DNA of 64,000 nt, taken from Vibrio qingdaonensis (GTDB lineage Bacteria; Pseudomonadota; Gammaproteobacteria; Enterobacterales; Vibrionaceae). The position numbers were made by a program, and so were the translations under genes. Below the pieces are notes generated by a model that was not told the origin of the DNA, did no database searches, and saw nothing but the letters and a program-made list of their open reading frames with translations. Position 1 is the first letter of the stretch. Every line of letters starts with the position of its first letter. The stretch lies in NCBI RefSeq assembly GCF_026191675.1, contig NZ_JAKRRY010000015.1, positions 53,087-117,086 on the forward strand. Direction: 5' to 3'. Shown one piece after another: positions 35,314-43,945 of this stretch.

Positions 35314-36645
35314 ATGAATCCTAACCAAACTCTAAAAGTCGTTGTCATCGGTAGTGGCTCAAGCTATACACCTGAACTCGTTGAAGGTTTACTCGCTCGC
35401 CACCATGAACTGCCGATTGCGGATCTATGGTTAGTCGATATCGATGCTGGAATGGAAAAAGCCCACATCATCGCCGACCTAACAAAAAGAATGATTGCAA
35501 AAGCTGGCTGTGATATTCGAGTTCACCTTACAACTAATCGAAAACAAGCGCTAGAAAATGCCGATTTTGTGTGCTCTCAGTTCAGAGCTGGTCGTATGGA
35601 AGCACGCTTAAGAGATGAACGCATCGCTTTGAAATATCGCATGATTGGTCAAGAAACTAATGGTCTTGGCGGGTTTTCAAATGCTTGCCGTACTATTCCC
35701 ATCGCATTAGACATTGCCAAAGAAATGGAAGTGCTCTGCCCCAATGCGTGGCTACTTAACTTTACCAATCCCTCTGGTATGGTGACCGAAGCACTGTTGA
35801 AATACTCCAACATTAAAACCGTTGGTCTTTGTAATGTCCCCGTCAATATGGAGCGTGGCGCGGCCAAAATGCTTGGCGTCGAACGAGAAGATATCACGAT
35901 GCAAATTGCCGGGCTAAACCACTTAGTCTGGGCTCGACAAATCCTGCACGATGGTCAAGATAAAATCGCCCAAGTCACTCAAGCCTTGCTCGATGGTAAT
36001 GACCAAATGACGCCCAAAAACATTCCTCCATTTCGCTGGGATCCAGAATTAATTACCAATATGGGTATGGTGCCATGTGCGTATTTACGCTATTACTACC
36101 AATCTCGAGACATCATTAACAAAGAGTTCGCAGCATCAGAGTCAAAATCGAATCGTGCTGATCTTGTCGCTGAAGTTGAAGAACAGCTATTAGAAATCTA
36201 TCGAGATCCGACATTAGACACGAAACCGAAAATACTAGAACAACGTGGCGGTGCTCACTATTCTGAAGCCGCCTGTGAATTGATGAGCAGTATCTTCAAC
36301 AATAAGCGAAGCATTATGCACGTAAATACTCGCAACAACGGCGCGATTCAAGGTTTACCTGATGATTGCGCGGTCGAAGTCAGTGCTGTCATCACCAGCA
36401 GTGCGATAATACCGCTTAATGTTGCCCCCTTTGATCAAGATACGCTGAGGTTAATACAGCTGATGAAGGAATTCGAAACGCTCACTGTAGAGGCCGCTAT
36501 TAATGGTGATACCAACGCCGCTAAACGAGCGCTAATTCTTAATCCTATTGTTGACAGTGGCAGCCATATTGACGAAGCGATCAAAGAAACGGTGCAAGAG
36601 AATATTGAATTCATGCCTGCATTCGCTCACGTTCTTAATCGATAG
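35314..36645 (+). CDS. GH4 6-phospho-beta-glucosidase/diacetylchitobiose-6-P hydrolase-like
   Basis: 443 residues. The NAD-binding Rossmann motif is VVIGSGSSYTPELVEGLL. GH4 metal and catalytic residues are in GLCNVPVN (Cys) and AGLNHLVWAR (His), and the NFTNPSGMVTEALL motif is present. GH4 enzymes use NAD+ and Mn2+ to cleave phosphorylated disaccharides. With a ChbG-type deacetylase next to it, it most resembles ChbF, which acts on deacetylated chitobiose-6-phosphate. No PTS for chitobiose or cellobiose adjoins it. The downstream gene starts 15 bases later. Confidence 0.9.
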   Translation: MNPNQTLKVVVIGSGSSYTPELVEGLLARHHELPIADLWLVDIDAGMEKAHIIADLTKRMIAKAGCDIRVHLTTNRKQALENADFVCSQFRAGRMEARLRDERIALKYRMIGQETNGLGGFSNACRTIPIALDIAKEMEVLCPNAWLLNFTNPSGMVTEALLKYSNIKTVGLCNVPVNMERGAAKMLGVEREDITMQIAGLNHLVWARQILHDGQDKIAQVTQALLDGNDQMTPKNIPPFRWDPELITNMGMVPCAYLRYYYQSRDIINKEFAASESKSNRADLVAEVEEQLLEIYRDPTLDTKPKILEQRGGAHYSEAACELMSSIFNNKRSIMHVNTRNNGAIQGLPDDCAVEVSAVITSSAIIPLNVAPFDQDTLRLIQLMKEFETLTVEAAINGDTNAAKRALILNPIVDSGSHIDEAIKETVQENIEFMPAFAHVLNR

Positions 36646-36660
36646 ACGGAAGGTAATCGT

Positions 36661-37431
36661 ATGAAAATCATTCTCAATGCTGATGACTTCGGTTTAACCG
36701 AAAGCGTCAACAACGCTATCGTCGACTGCTTTAAGATGGGCATCGTTAAATCGACGACCATCATGATGAATCAACCTGGTACACAACATGCTGTGGATTT
36801 ATATCATCAGGGGTTAATTCGCGAAGTAGGGCTGCATTTCACTGTCACGGCAGGAAAACCCATTTTAGATGCGAAGCAGGTATCCACATTGGTTGATGAG
36901 CAAGGGTATTTCCTAAAACGACGTGAATTATATCGTAAAACCGACGTCTGCTCAGAGCAAGTCTACCAAGAGATTAAAGCGCAATATCACGCTGCAATCA
37001 ATGCAGGCTTGGCTATTAACCACCTCGACACACATCACTTTGGCGGTATATTTCCTCGCCTAAAAGCGGCGTTTACCCGCTTTGCAAACGACGTTAACTT
37101 ACCAGTACGGCGCACTGACAGCATCATCGTCGGGCAAGATGTATTAAAAGTCACGACTCCCGATGCGTTTGATCTCGGTTTTTATGACGAAGGGGCAAAC
37201 CTAGAGCACCTCAAAGCAATGCTCATCAGCTATCAGCATAAAATGCCAAGCGGTATTGTGGAGTTCATGTGCCACCCGGCAAAGACCGTCACAACCGAGC
37301 TTGAACAGCTATCAGGATACACGGATAAACGCGTTAACGAATTCGATATCCTCACTTCTATCGAATTAAAGGATTGGCTAGCCGCGAACAATATCGAGTG
37401 CATTGGGTTTGATGCGCTGCACTCGAACTAA
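36661..37431 (+). CDS. chbG: ChbG/YdjC-type carbohydrate deacetylase
   Basis: 256 residues. NADDFGL at the N-terminus provides the metal-binding Asp of the YdjC/ChbG family. The metal-binding His pair is in LDTHHFG and the C-terminal His is in VEFMCHPAK. In E. coli, ChbG removes one acetyl from chitobiose-6-phosphate so that ChbF can hydrolyse it. Adjacent to the GH4 gene here, it likely performs the same step. A GGAAGG ribosome site precedes ATG 36661. Confidence 0.88.
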   Translation: MKIILNADDFGLTESVNNAIVDCFKMGIVKSTTIMMNQPGTQHAVDLYHQGLIREVGLHFTVTAGKPILDAKQVSTLVDEQGYFLKRRELYRKTDVCSEQVYQEIKAQYHAAINAGLAINHLDTHHFGGIFPRLKAAFTRFANDVNLPVRRTDSIIVGQDVLKVTTPDAFDLGFYDEGANLEHLKAMLISYQHKMPSGIVEFMCHPAKTVTTELEQLSGYTDKRVNEFDILTSIELKDWLAANNIECIGFDALHSN

Positions 37432-37488
37432 AGATTAAAGCGATTACATTCAAACAAACCACGCACATATACTCTGTTCAACAAGAAC

Positions 37489-37515
37489 ATAAGCCCCTTT
37501 TTAAAAGGGGCTTAT
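37489..37515. terminator. Terminator hairpin after chbG
   Basis: ATAAGCCCCTT...AAGGGGCTTAT forms a strong stem around 37489-37515. It probably serves chbG, and iutA on the other strand. Confidence 0.7.
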
Positions 37516-37519
37516 AAAT

Positions 37520-37592
37520 GTTAATCGTTCACCGAATGTTAATAGCTCACTTGGATCTTAATAATTCACTGAGTGTTAATAGTCCACTTGAT
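37520..37592 (-). repeat. Degenerate 18-19 bp tandem repeat overlapping the iutA stop
   Basis: Four units of 18-19 bases with the plus-strand pattern gTTAATMRYTCACTTGRA. The innermost unit contains the last codons and stop of iutA (QVDY then TAA); the outer ones repeat that segment downstream. It looks like serial duplication of the gene end. Confidence 0.7.
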
Positions 37593-39798
37593 AATTCAGA
37601 GCAAAAGTACGACCTCGCCCTTTGTAGTTATAACGCTCACCACCGCGATATAGGATTTGAGCTTTTTGCCCCCAGACTGTGGTGTAATCCTCATTAAATA
37701 AGTTATTAACCGAGAATGCTACGCTGCCAACGGGTAATTGAACCGTTGTTAAGAAGTCAACCGTGGTATAGCCATTGAGCTTGCCGCCTTGATCGTCTTC
37801 TCTGTCCAACATCGTTTGGCTTTGTAAGCGAGCAGAGTAACTGTCTTGTGCATATCCAAGCCAAGAGCCGACTTTAGAGGCACTGGAGTACCCTACACCC
37901 ACTTTCTTCCATTCGCCGGTGGTCTGGTCTTTATCTTCTGTTTCGACAAGGTGACCGTTGGCACCAATACTCCAATTATCATTGATGTAGTAACCCACCG
38001 ACGCCTCTAGGCCATAGGTTCTCTTATCTTTGTTTTCAACGATAACATCGTAGTTTTTCGTCTTAATTGATTTATCCGATAACGCATAGTACGCCGCCGT
38101 TTGAATACTCAAGCGATTCATATCTATGCGGTAGCCTATTTCATAGCTATTCGTTTTAACGCCTTCTAAACGAGCGGAGTCAATATCATAGGCTTGAACC
38201 AGCTTTCTATGCCCCGGATTCGCCGCGTCATCTTCGTACTTACCTTTACCGTAATATTTAGCGGCATCGGGTAAATCAAAGCCTTGCGAGAAGTTCGCCC
38301 AAACCTGACTGTCATCCGTGAGCTTATATAGAGTGCCTGCGTTAAACAGCCCGATGTTATAGTCCGTCGAACCGCCTTTGACTGCGTCTGCAGACGTGGC
38401 TGATCCCATCGCGATATTGACTTGCTCGTTCGCTGCAATGAAGTCATCCACCTTGTTATGCATATATTGGAAGCGATAGCCCCCTTCCACACTCCATCTA
38501 TCCGTGATCTGGTAGCCCAATTGAGCAAAAGCCGCTACCGATGAGGTTTCCACACCAGGGTAACGCCCGATCGTATGGGCGGTGTTATTCACCATGCCAC
38601 CTGAGGCTGTGCTCGTCGCCTGATCAAAAATAACCTGATTCGACTCTAACGTGTCCATATAGCCATCAAGGCCATAGTTTACGCTCAGTTGATTGAAATC
38701 TTTTACCAAAGCGGTTTTAAAGCTGATGACTTGTGTCTTCTGTTGAGAAGCTCTGAGGTGGTCGCCATTTCTTGAATCTGAATAAAGGTAAGGTGCGAAA
38801 GTGTAATCTTCATTTCTAAACGACAATTGAGCTAAGAGTTGTTGCTGTCCAATGAAATCCGTATCGGAGTATTCGGCGTTAAGTAGCACTCTTTTCGTGC
38901 CTTGCTGACGGTCAGAGGAAAAGCCATCAGAAACCGTTGGGTGAGTCTTGTTAGCAAAATTAGGGCCGTAGTTTAAGCCATAAGGGCTGGATTGCTGGTT
39001 ACTGTAATACTGAGCCAATAGATTAACGGATTTTGAATCAGCAAGATCAAACGTTAATGAGCCCATGGTGTCGAGCACTTCATTGAACTGCGACGAACCT
39101 TGCGTGGTATCCGGTACCACCATTTTGCCATTGGCATCATAAAAGGCTTGGGTTTTACCATAAACGACCGATGCACGGCCTCGTACCTTGTCATTGCCGC
39201 CACTCACCGACTGAGCAATTTTAAAGTCTCCATCCTCGCTGGAATTAAATCCAGATTGACCACTCACAAACGACTCAAATTGTAGCGCTTCCGAATCGGC
39301 TTTCTTAGTAATGATATTGACCACACCACCTGTCGCGCCCGCCCCATAAATGGCTGTCGCACCAGATAACACCTCAATTCTTTCAATATTAAACGGATCA
39401 ATCGAATCTAACTGGCGACTCACCGCTCTTGATGAGTTCATAGAGACACCATCAATCATGACAAGCATTGGGCGACCACGAAGGTTTTGTCCGTAGTTGG
39501 TTCGGCCTTCCGTTGAAATATCCAGTGAAGGCACTTCCTGAGCTAAAATTTGACCGAGACTTTTACCACTGCGGTTACCACGCTCTATCGCCTCATTGTC
39601 TACGTACCAAACTGTCGCTGGGATTTCACTAATACTTTTAGGGGCACGGCTCGCCACCACCACTAATTTTTCATCTGTTTTGCGTTCCACATCCGATGTA
39701 TCCGATTCAGCCTGTGCTGACATTGATACACTAAAACCTGAAGCAACCATCGTTGCCAGAATGCCGTTGAGCGCAAATTTCCTTGAACTGATTTTCAT
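37576..39798 (-). CDS. iutA: TonB-dependent ferric aerobactin receptor IutA
   Basis: 740 residues from ATG 39798 with AAGAG upstream. Signal peptide (about 1-30), TonB box EKLVVVASR near 43, plug domain with GRPMLVMIDGVSMNS and IERIEVLSGATAIYGAGATGGVVNIITKK, then a 22-strand barrel ending in an aromatic-rich strand (FALNYQVDY). It binds ferric aerobactin at the outer membrane and passes it inward using TonB energy. A perfect 15-bp palindrome of the Fur type lies about 85 bases before the start, so iutA has its own iron-regulated promoter, separate from iucABCD. Confidence 0.93.
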   Translation of the reverse strand: MKISSRKFALNGILATMVASGFSVSMSAQAESDTSDVERKTDEKLVVVASRAPKSISEIPATVWYVDNEAIERGNRSGKSLGQILAQEVPSLDISTEGRTNYGQNLRGRPMLVMIDGVSMNSSRAVSRQLDSIDPFNIERIEVLSGATAIYGAGATGGVVNIITKKADSEALQFESFVSGQSGFNSSEDGDFKIAQSVSGGNDKVRGRASVVYGKTQAFYDANGKMVVPDTTQGSSQFNEVLDTMGSLTFDLADSKSVNLLAQYYSNQQSSPYGLNYGPNFANKTHPTVSDGFSSDRQQGTKRVLLNAEYSDTDFIGQQQLLAQLSFRNEDYTFAPYLYSDSRNGDHLRASQQKTQVISFKTALVKDFNQLSVNYGLDGYMDTLESNQVIFDQATSTASGGMVNNTAHTIGRYPGVETSSVAAFAQLGYQITDRWSVEGGYRFQYMHNKVDDFIAANEQVNIAMGSATSADAVKGGSTDYNIGLFNAGTLYKLTDDSQVWANFSQGFDLPDAAKYYGKGKYEDDAANPGHRKLVQAYDIDSARLEGVKTNSYEIGYRIDMNRLSIQTAAYYALSDKSIKTKNYDVIVENKDKRTYGLEASVGYYINDNWSIGANGHLVETEDKDQTTGEWKKVGVGYSSASKVGSWLGYAQDSYSARLQSQTMLDREDDQGGKLNGYTTVDFLTTVQLPVGSVAFSVNNLFNEDYTTVWGQKAQILYRGGERYNYKGRGRTFALNYQVDY

Positions 39799-39874
39799 TG
39801 TTTTCTCTTATTATTTAAACCACTAACACTAATGACTACCGGATGTAGCACGCCACAATCCAACTCTCGCAAGA

Positions 39875-39897
39875 TAATAAATGATAATCATTTCCAT
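39875..39897 (-). promoter_or_regulatory. Fur box upstream of iutA
   Basis: AAATGATAATCATTT (39879-39893) is a perfect palindrome and matches the core of the Fur consensus GATAATGATAATCATTATC. Confidence 0.88.
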
Positions 39898-39973
39898 TTC
39901 TATTTCTAATTGTGCTTTTATTCTCATTAATGATATAAATGCGCGAGTTAAGTCGATGATTTTTGCTATTCAA

Positions 39974-41314
39974 TTAAGCAAACTGATGATTTTCATCATG
40001 ATTCATTGATGAGCTAGTATTACTAGGCGTATTCCAATCGATAAAGTCACCTCGGCTACCAATATCAAAAATCATCGAATTTGCCACCGAATTAATAATC
40101 TTAGCCGCTCGCCACGCCGCCAAACTTAGCTGTGGTTCAGCGATACCGTGACTATGAATCCCTGCATTCACAATAAATACCTCACCGTAATTTTGTTGAT
40201 CGAATTGAGCAATATTGAATCCCTGACCAAGGCAAATATGCTGGTTGTGATCGCGTTGAAAATGCGCTTCTAGCGGTTTTGCGCAGCTAGGTAAACTCCC
40301 TTGATAGCCGGTTGCCAGAATAACAATATCCGCGTCTTCCTGTTCAGCGCCGCTCGTTAGACCATTTTGATAATGCAATCTAAAAGCGTCCCCTACTTGC
40401 TTCATCTCAACCATCGTCCTATGTGGCAGTAAATGCACCCAACGCTCTTCACCAGCGACATCAAACCTTTGATACAGCGCTTGGTATATTTCCAGTAAGC
40501 ACTTCTGGGTCACCCCATCCGAAGTTAACTTCTGGCTGGCCACCTCTTTTTCCTTAATGGCATGATTTAGCTTGTAAAAATTTTCAACGTAGTCTGGCGT
40601 AAAGTACTCATTAGTGAAGGAAGCTTCATCCAAGGGTTGATAATTGGCTCGTCTCGAGATCCAGTTAAGTCTCGCTGGTTTACCCCACTTCTCATTAAGA
40701 ATATTAAGGAAAATGTCCGCACCAGATTGACCACCGCCAACAATCGTCACTTTACGCCCCGAAAAGTCTCGGTCACGCAGCGCAATTTCAGCAGCATGGA
40801 ACACGTTAGCGCCCAAAAGCGGCTTAGCTGATTCGGGGAAAAATGGCGCTTTCCCTGTTCCCAAACAAAGGTGTCTCGCTTTAAATATTTGTCCATTCGA
40901 GTGCACATGATAAAGACCGTCGCGCTTTTCAATCTGCTCGACCGGGTGATTAAACTGTACGTTGGGCATTTCATTACTGGCCCAGTGCAGATAATCGGAA
41001 AACTCTTGCCTGCTGATACAGTTTTGCTCTGTACTTAAAAAGCGATAATATTTTTTCTTGGTCACTAGATAATTAAGAAATGAGTATGGACTCGTTGGGC
41101 ACACCGCACTCACGAGATCTTTTAGAAAGTGAGTTTGCATGTGTGCGTTATCGAGTAATAAGCCTGGATGCCAAGAGAACTGGTTTCGGGCCTCTAGGAA
41201 AAGGCTTTTTACCGTGGATGTTTCATTAACCAACGCGGCAACACTTAAATTAAATGGACCAGCGCCTACGCCGATCAAATCGTATATCTCTTGATGAACT
41301 GTGGTGTGTTTCAT
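39974..41314 (-). CDS. iucD: L-lysine N6-hydroxylase IucD
   Basis: 446 residues. FAD-binding GVGAGPFNLSVAAL at the N-terminus, NADPH-binding GGGQSGADIFLNIL and the ATGY motif (ILATGYQGS) identify the flavin N-monooxygenase family of IucD/PvdA. It makes N6-hydroxylysine, the first step of aerobactin synthesis. ATG 41314 has AAGGAAC upstream and lies 10 bases after the iucC stop, so it is the last gene of the iucABCD operon. Confidence 0.93.
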   Translation of the reverse strand: MKHTTVHQEIYDLIGVGAGPFNLSVAALVNETSTVKSLFLEARNQFSWHPGLLLDNAHMQTHFLKDLVSAVCPTSPYSFLNYLVTKKKYYRFLSTEQNCISRQEFSDYLHWASNEMPNVQFNHPVEQIEKRDGLYHVHSNGQIFKARHLCLGTGKAPFFPESAKPLLGANVFHAAEIALRDRDFSGRKVTIVGGGQSGADIFLNILNEKWGKPARLNWISRRANYQPLDEASFTNEYFTPDYVENFYKLNHAIKEKEVASQKLTSDGVTQKCLLEIYQALYQRFDVAGEERWVHLLPHRTMVEMKQVGDAFRLHYQNGLTSGAEQEDADIVILATGYQGSLPSCAKPLEAHFQRDHNQHICLGQGFNIAQFDQQNYGEVFIVNAGIHSHGIAEPQLSLAAWRAAKIINSVANSMIFDIGSRGDFIDWNTPSNTSSSMNHDENHQFA

Positions 41315-41324
41315 TTAATGTTCC

Positions 41325-43118
41325 TTATTGTTCGGCAATATAAAGTGGGTTGTCCATATATCGGTCCATATCCGGTAGCATGCGATCGCTGCTCTTATCG
41401 GTGTTGTGTCGGAATTTAGATAAGTTCAGCCCCAGCCTTAGGATTTTTGGCTTGAATAGATCAAGGCGTTCAAACCGTTCAGCAAGATCGGGATGTCGAT
41501 GTTGGTACTGTCTAATCACTCGAGAAAGGCAGCGGTAAAATTCCAGCTCTGACACATCTAAATGATGAAGCAGTGGTGAAATAAACCGCAAAACCGTAAC
41601 AAAGTGCCCCGTCTGCAAGTCATGTATAATCAGTTCTTCGGGAAGGCGAGTTGTCACTTGCCTAACAATATCGGGAAGCCCGTCAAGTTCAGGGATATCG
41701 GATTGAACTAATCGCATATCACCTTGAAAATCTTTCAATAGAATGCGCTGAGGTATATTGTCCCGGCAGATAAGCGTCACGTTCTGACCATGGGCAATCA
41801 AGGAAATACCGTGCTTCGCTAACAAGTGGTAATAAGGGATCACCACGACTTCAAATAGCGTATTTAGCCACTGTTTTGGCGCAAGCCCCGATCGCTTGAT
41901 TAACTCAACAATGACCGAGTTATCATGACTGTCCTGCTCAAACAGCATCGCCATGACATACGCATGCTCGCCTTGTTTTAATTGGCTTTCTGCCGACTCT
42001 CGCCAAATGACTCCCAGTAATTCATGATAGCGGTACGGGGCGTCCGTTAACGGCGTATAACACTGAGCGTTAATGTAGGCACTGGCTGGCTCCTCCAATG
42101 CTTGTGTCCCAAGACGTCGTAATTCACTATCGTTGCTGCACAGCGCCTTAATCCAACTTGACGCATAAGGTCCAGCCTTGATATATCGCCCTGGTATGCC
42201 GCGATAGCAAGAGGTATTCATTATCGTCAGCGGCAACTTAATATCATAGTGTGGCGCAGTCGTATTCGCGCCGGATGGGTGAACTGATAATGTTCGAATC
42301 GATAACTGAGATGAAACGAAAGCCCCCGCTTCACCTAAATAAATCAGTGTGTGGTCGCTCAGTTCCTTGATAAAAGCTAACGATACTTTGTTGCGCCATT
42401 GCCATGGGTGCACGGGTAAAATCACGTAGCTGGCAATATCCATACCCAAGGCATGGATTTGTTGGTGAAACTGCGACCATTCTTTGGCAGAAAGCACACT
42501 CGAATTCAAGTGTTCATTCCAATCGAGGTGGCAGGCAATACCCTGCTGCAATGTGTCGCGACATACTGCAACCCACATTAGTTGAAACTGGGCTTGATAC
42601 TCAGGCGCGTAAGCTTGTAAGTCATTAATTCCCCATCCTCGTCGGCCTTTATTGAAAGCAAATTTGGGATGACCATTAACGATGGCTTGCTGCTGTAACA
42701 AGGAAATTTCACACAAACGCTCTACCGAGTAATCGGCTCTATTTGCCATCATACGACAGTCCGAATAGAGCGTAGCGTTCATGTCCTCAACATGTTCTGC
42801 AACTTGCTCATCGGTCATTGGTAAATGATGTTTTAGATCTTCAAGCAGATGAAGCGCGTCGATAGTGTCGCTTTCCGTGCCATTATCTATCCGGCGGATC
42901 GATGCAGGATCAATCTGGATATTGTCCCATATATACCATTGGCCTATAAAAAGATACTTAGACTCACCAACCCACGCGTAATACTCTTGCGTGTTGACGA
43001 ATGCTTCACTTCTACCAATATCAAATGCGCCTTCATAATAAAATTCACTTAATATTTTTGCGACCATTTGCCGATTCGCGGCCGCCCAATAACAAGAGAT
43101 AGCGGTCATATCATCCAT
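41325..43118 (-). CDS. iucC: Aerobactin synthase IucC
   Basis: 597 residues, an IucA/IucC-family NIS synthetase. Visible motifs: HPWQWRNKV, LSIRTLSVHPSGANTTAPHYDIKLPLTIMNTSCYRGIPGRYIKAGP (phosphate/nucleotide region), and HGQNVTLI and LLKDFQGDM in the C-terminal FhuF-like part. It joins a second N6-acetyl-N6-hydroxylysine to the citryl intermediate, giving aerobactin. ATG 43118 has GGAGG upstream and overlaps the iucB end by 8 bases. Confidence 0.92.
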   Translation of the reverse strand: MDDMTAISCYWAAANRQMVAKILSEFYYEGAFDIGRSEAFVNTQEYYAWVGESKYLFIGQWYIWDNIQIDPASIRRIDNGTESDTIDALHLLEDLKHHLPMTDEQVAEHVEDMNATLYSDCRMMANRADYSVERLCEISLLQQQAIVNGHPKFAFNKGRRGWGINDLQAYAPEYQAQFQLMWVAVCRDTLQQGIACHLDWNEHLNSSVLSAKEWSQFHQQIHALGMDIASYVILPVHPWQWRNKVSLAFIKELSDHTLIYLGEAGAFVSSQLSIRTLSVHPSGANTTAPHYDIKLPLTIMNTSCYRGIPGRYIKAGPYASSWIKALCSNDSELRRLGTQALEEPASAYINAQCYTPLTDAPYRYHELLGVIWRESAESQLKQGEHAYVMAMLFEQDSHDNSVIVELIKRSGLAPKQWLNTLFEVVVIPYYHLLAKHGISLIAHGQNVTLICRDNIPQRILLKDFQGDMRLVQSDIPELDGLPDIVRQVTTRLPEELIIHDLQTGHFVTVLRFISPLLHHLDVSELEFYRCLSRVIRQYQHRHPDLAERFERLDLFKPKILRLGLNLSKFRHNTDKSSDRMLPDMDRYMDNPLYIAEQ

Positions 43119-43941
43119 TGCGCGCCTCCGTAAAAAAGCGATCTCTTCGCATCATCATGAGTGCCGATCTTTTATGAGGAAAATTAAACTCAAAGCGCTT
43201 TTCAAAACAGGTGTTCGTTAAGCGATGAAATAACTTTGCATTGTCAACTCTAGGCTCCATGACGATTTGCGTGGTGCGAACATCATCTAGAAAAATATAG
43301 TGGCATAGCGCCCATAGCCACGAGTCAAAATGCGCTTTTCCTCGAAAACTATTTTCACCCACTAAAAGGTGTATGCCCCTATCAAAGGTTTGGCAGTCGT
43401 AGTAAGGCGCGAGTCGATCCTCTTGAACCCAATAGACTTCAAAATACCCAAAAGGCTGCCCATTAAACTCTCCGATTAACGGCAATGTGAAAGAATCAGA
43501 GAGTCGCTCAAGAATAAACGCTTCGAGTTTATCTTTGGTCCATGCTTGCTCCCAGAACTCAGCGACTCTGGTATCATTCATCCACTTTTCAAACCTATCC
43601 ATATCGCGATTTGGATCGAAGGTACGAAACGAAATCACCTTGTCTAGCGTGACGTCAAAACGGCTGTAGACCTCCCCTGTTGGCTTCGCAGGGCGAAGCG
43701 GGTTATAGCCCTTTCGTGGATCTCGCTGTTCCAGTATTAAAGGAAAGCGATCAGAGGGTTGATGTTTGTGTCCAGTAGCCGTCAATTGATAAAAGGCGGC
43801 TTTAGACAGTTCGTTATTCTCAAGCCAAGATGGACATAGATTTAGGCGACGGCATTCATCGTCAGAAAGTGCAACGCCCTCATTGTTTGTTGAGTAAGTT
43901 AACTGCGCTTCTATTTTTTTAACTAATGCATCAGAGTTCAT
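43111..43941 (-). CDS. iucB: N6-hydroxylysine O-acetyltransferase IucB
   Basis: 276 residues, shorter than the roughly 315 of plasmid IucB; the N-terminal part is reduced. The C-terminal two thirds hold the GNAT-like AlcB/IucB domain: FRTFDPNRDMDRFEKWMND, FWEQAWTKDKLEAF, GYFEVYWVQEDRL, VGENSFRGKAHFDSW and MEPRVDNAKLFHRL. It acetylates N6-hydroxylysine with acetyl-CoA. ATG 43941 has AGGAG upstream, four bases after the iucA stop. Confidence 0.9.
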   Translation of the reverse strand: MNSDALVKKIEAQLTYSTNNEGVALSDDECRRLNLCPSWLENNELSKAAFYQLTATGHKHQPSDRFPLILEQRDPRKGYNPLRPAKPTGEVYSRFDVTLDKVISFRTFDPNRDMDRFEKWMNDTRVAEFWEQAWTKDKLEAFILERLSDSFTLPLIGEFNGQPFGYFEVYWVQEDRLAPYYDCQTFDRGIHLLVGENSFRGKAHFDSWLWALCHYIFLDDVRTTQIVMEPRVDNAKLFHRLTNTCFEKRFEFNFPHKRSALMMMRRDRFFTEARNG

Positions 43942-43945
43942 CGAC

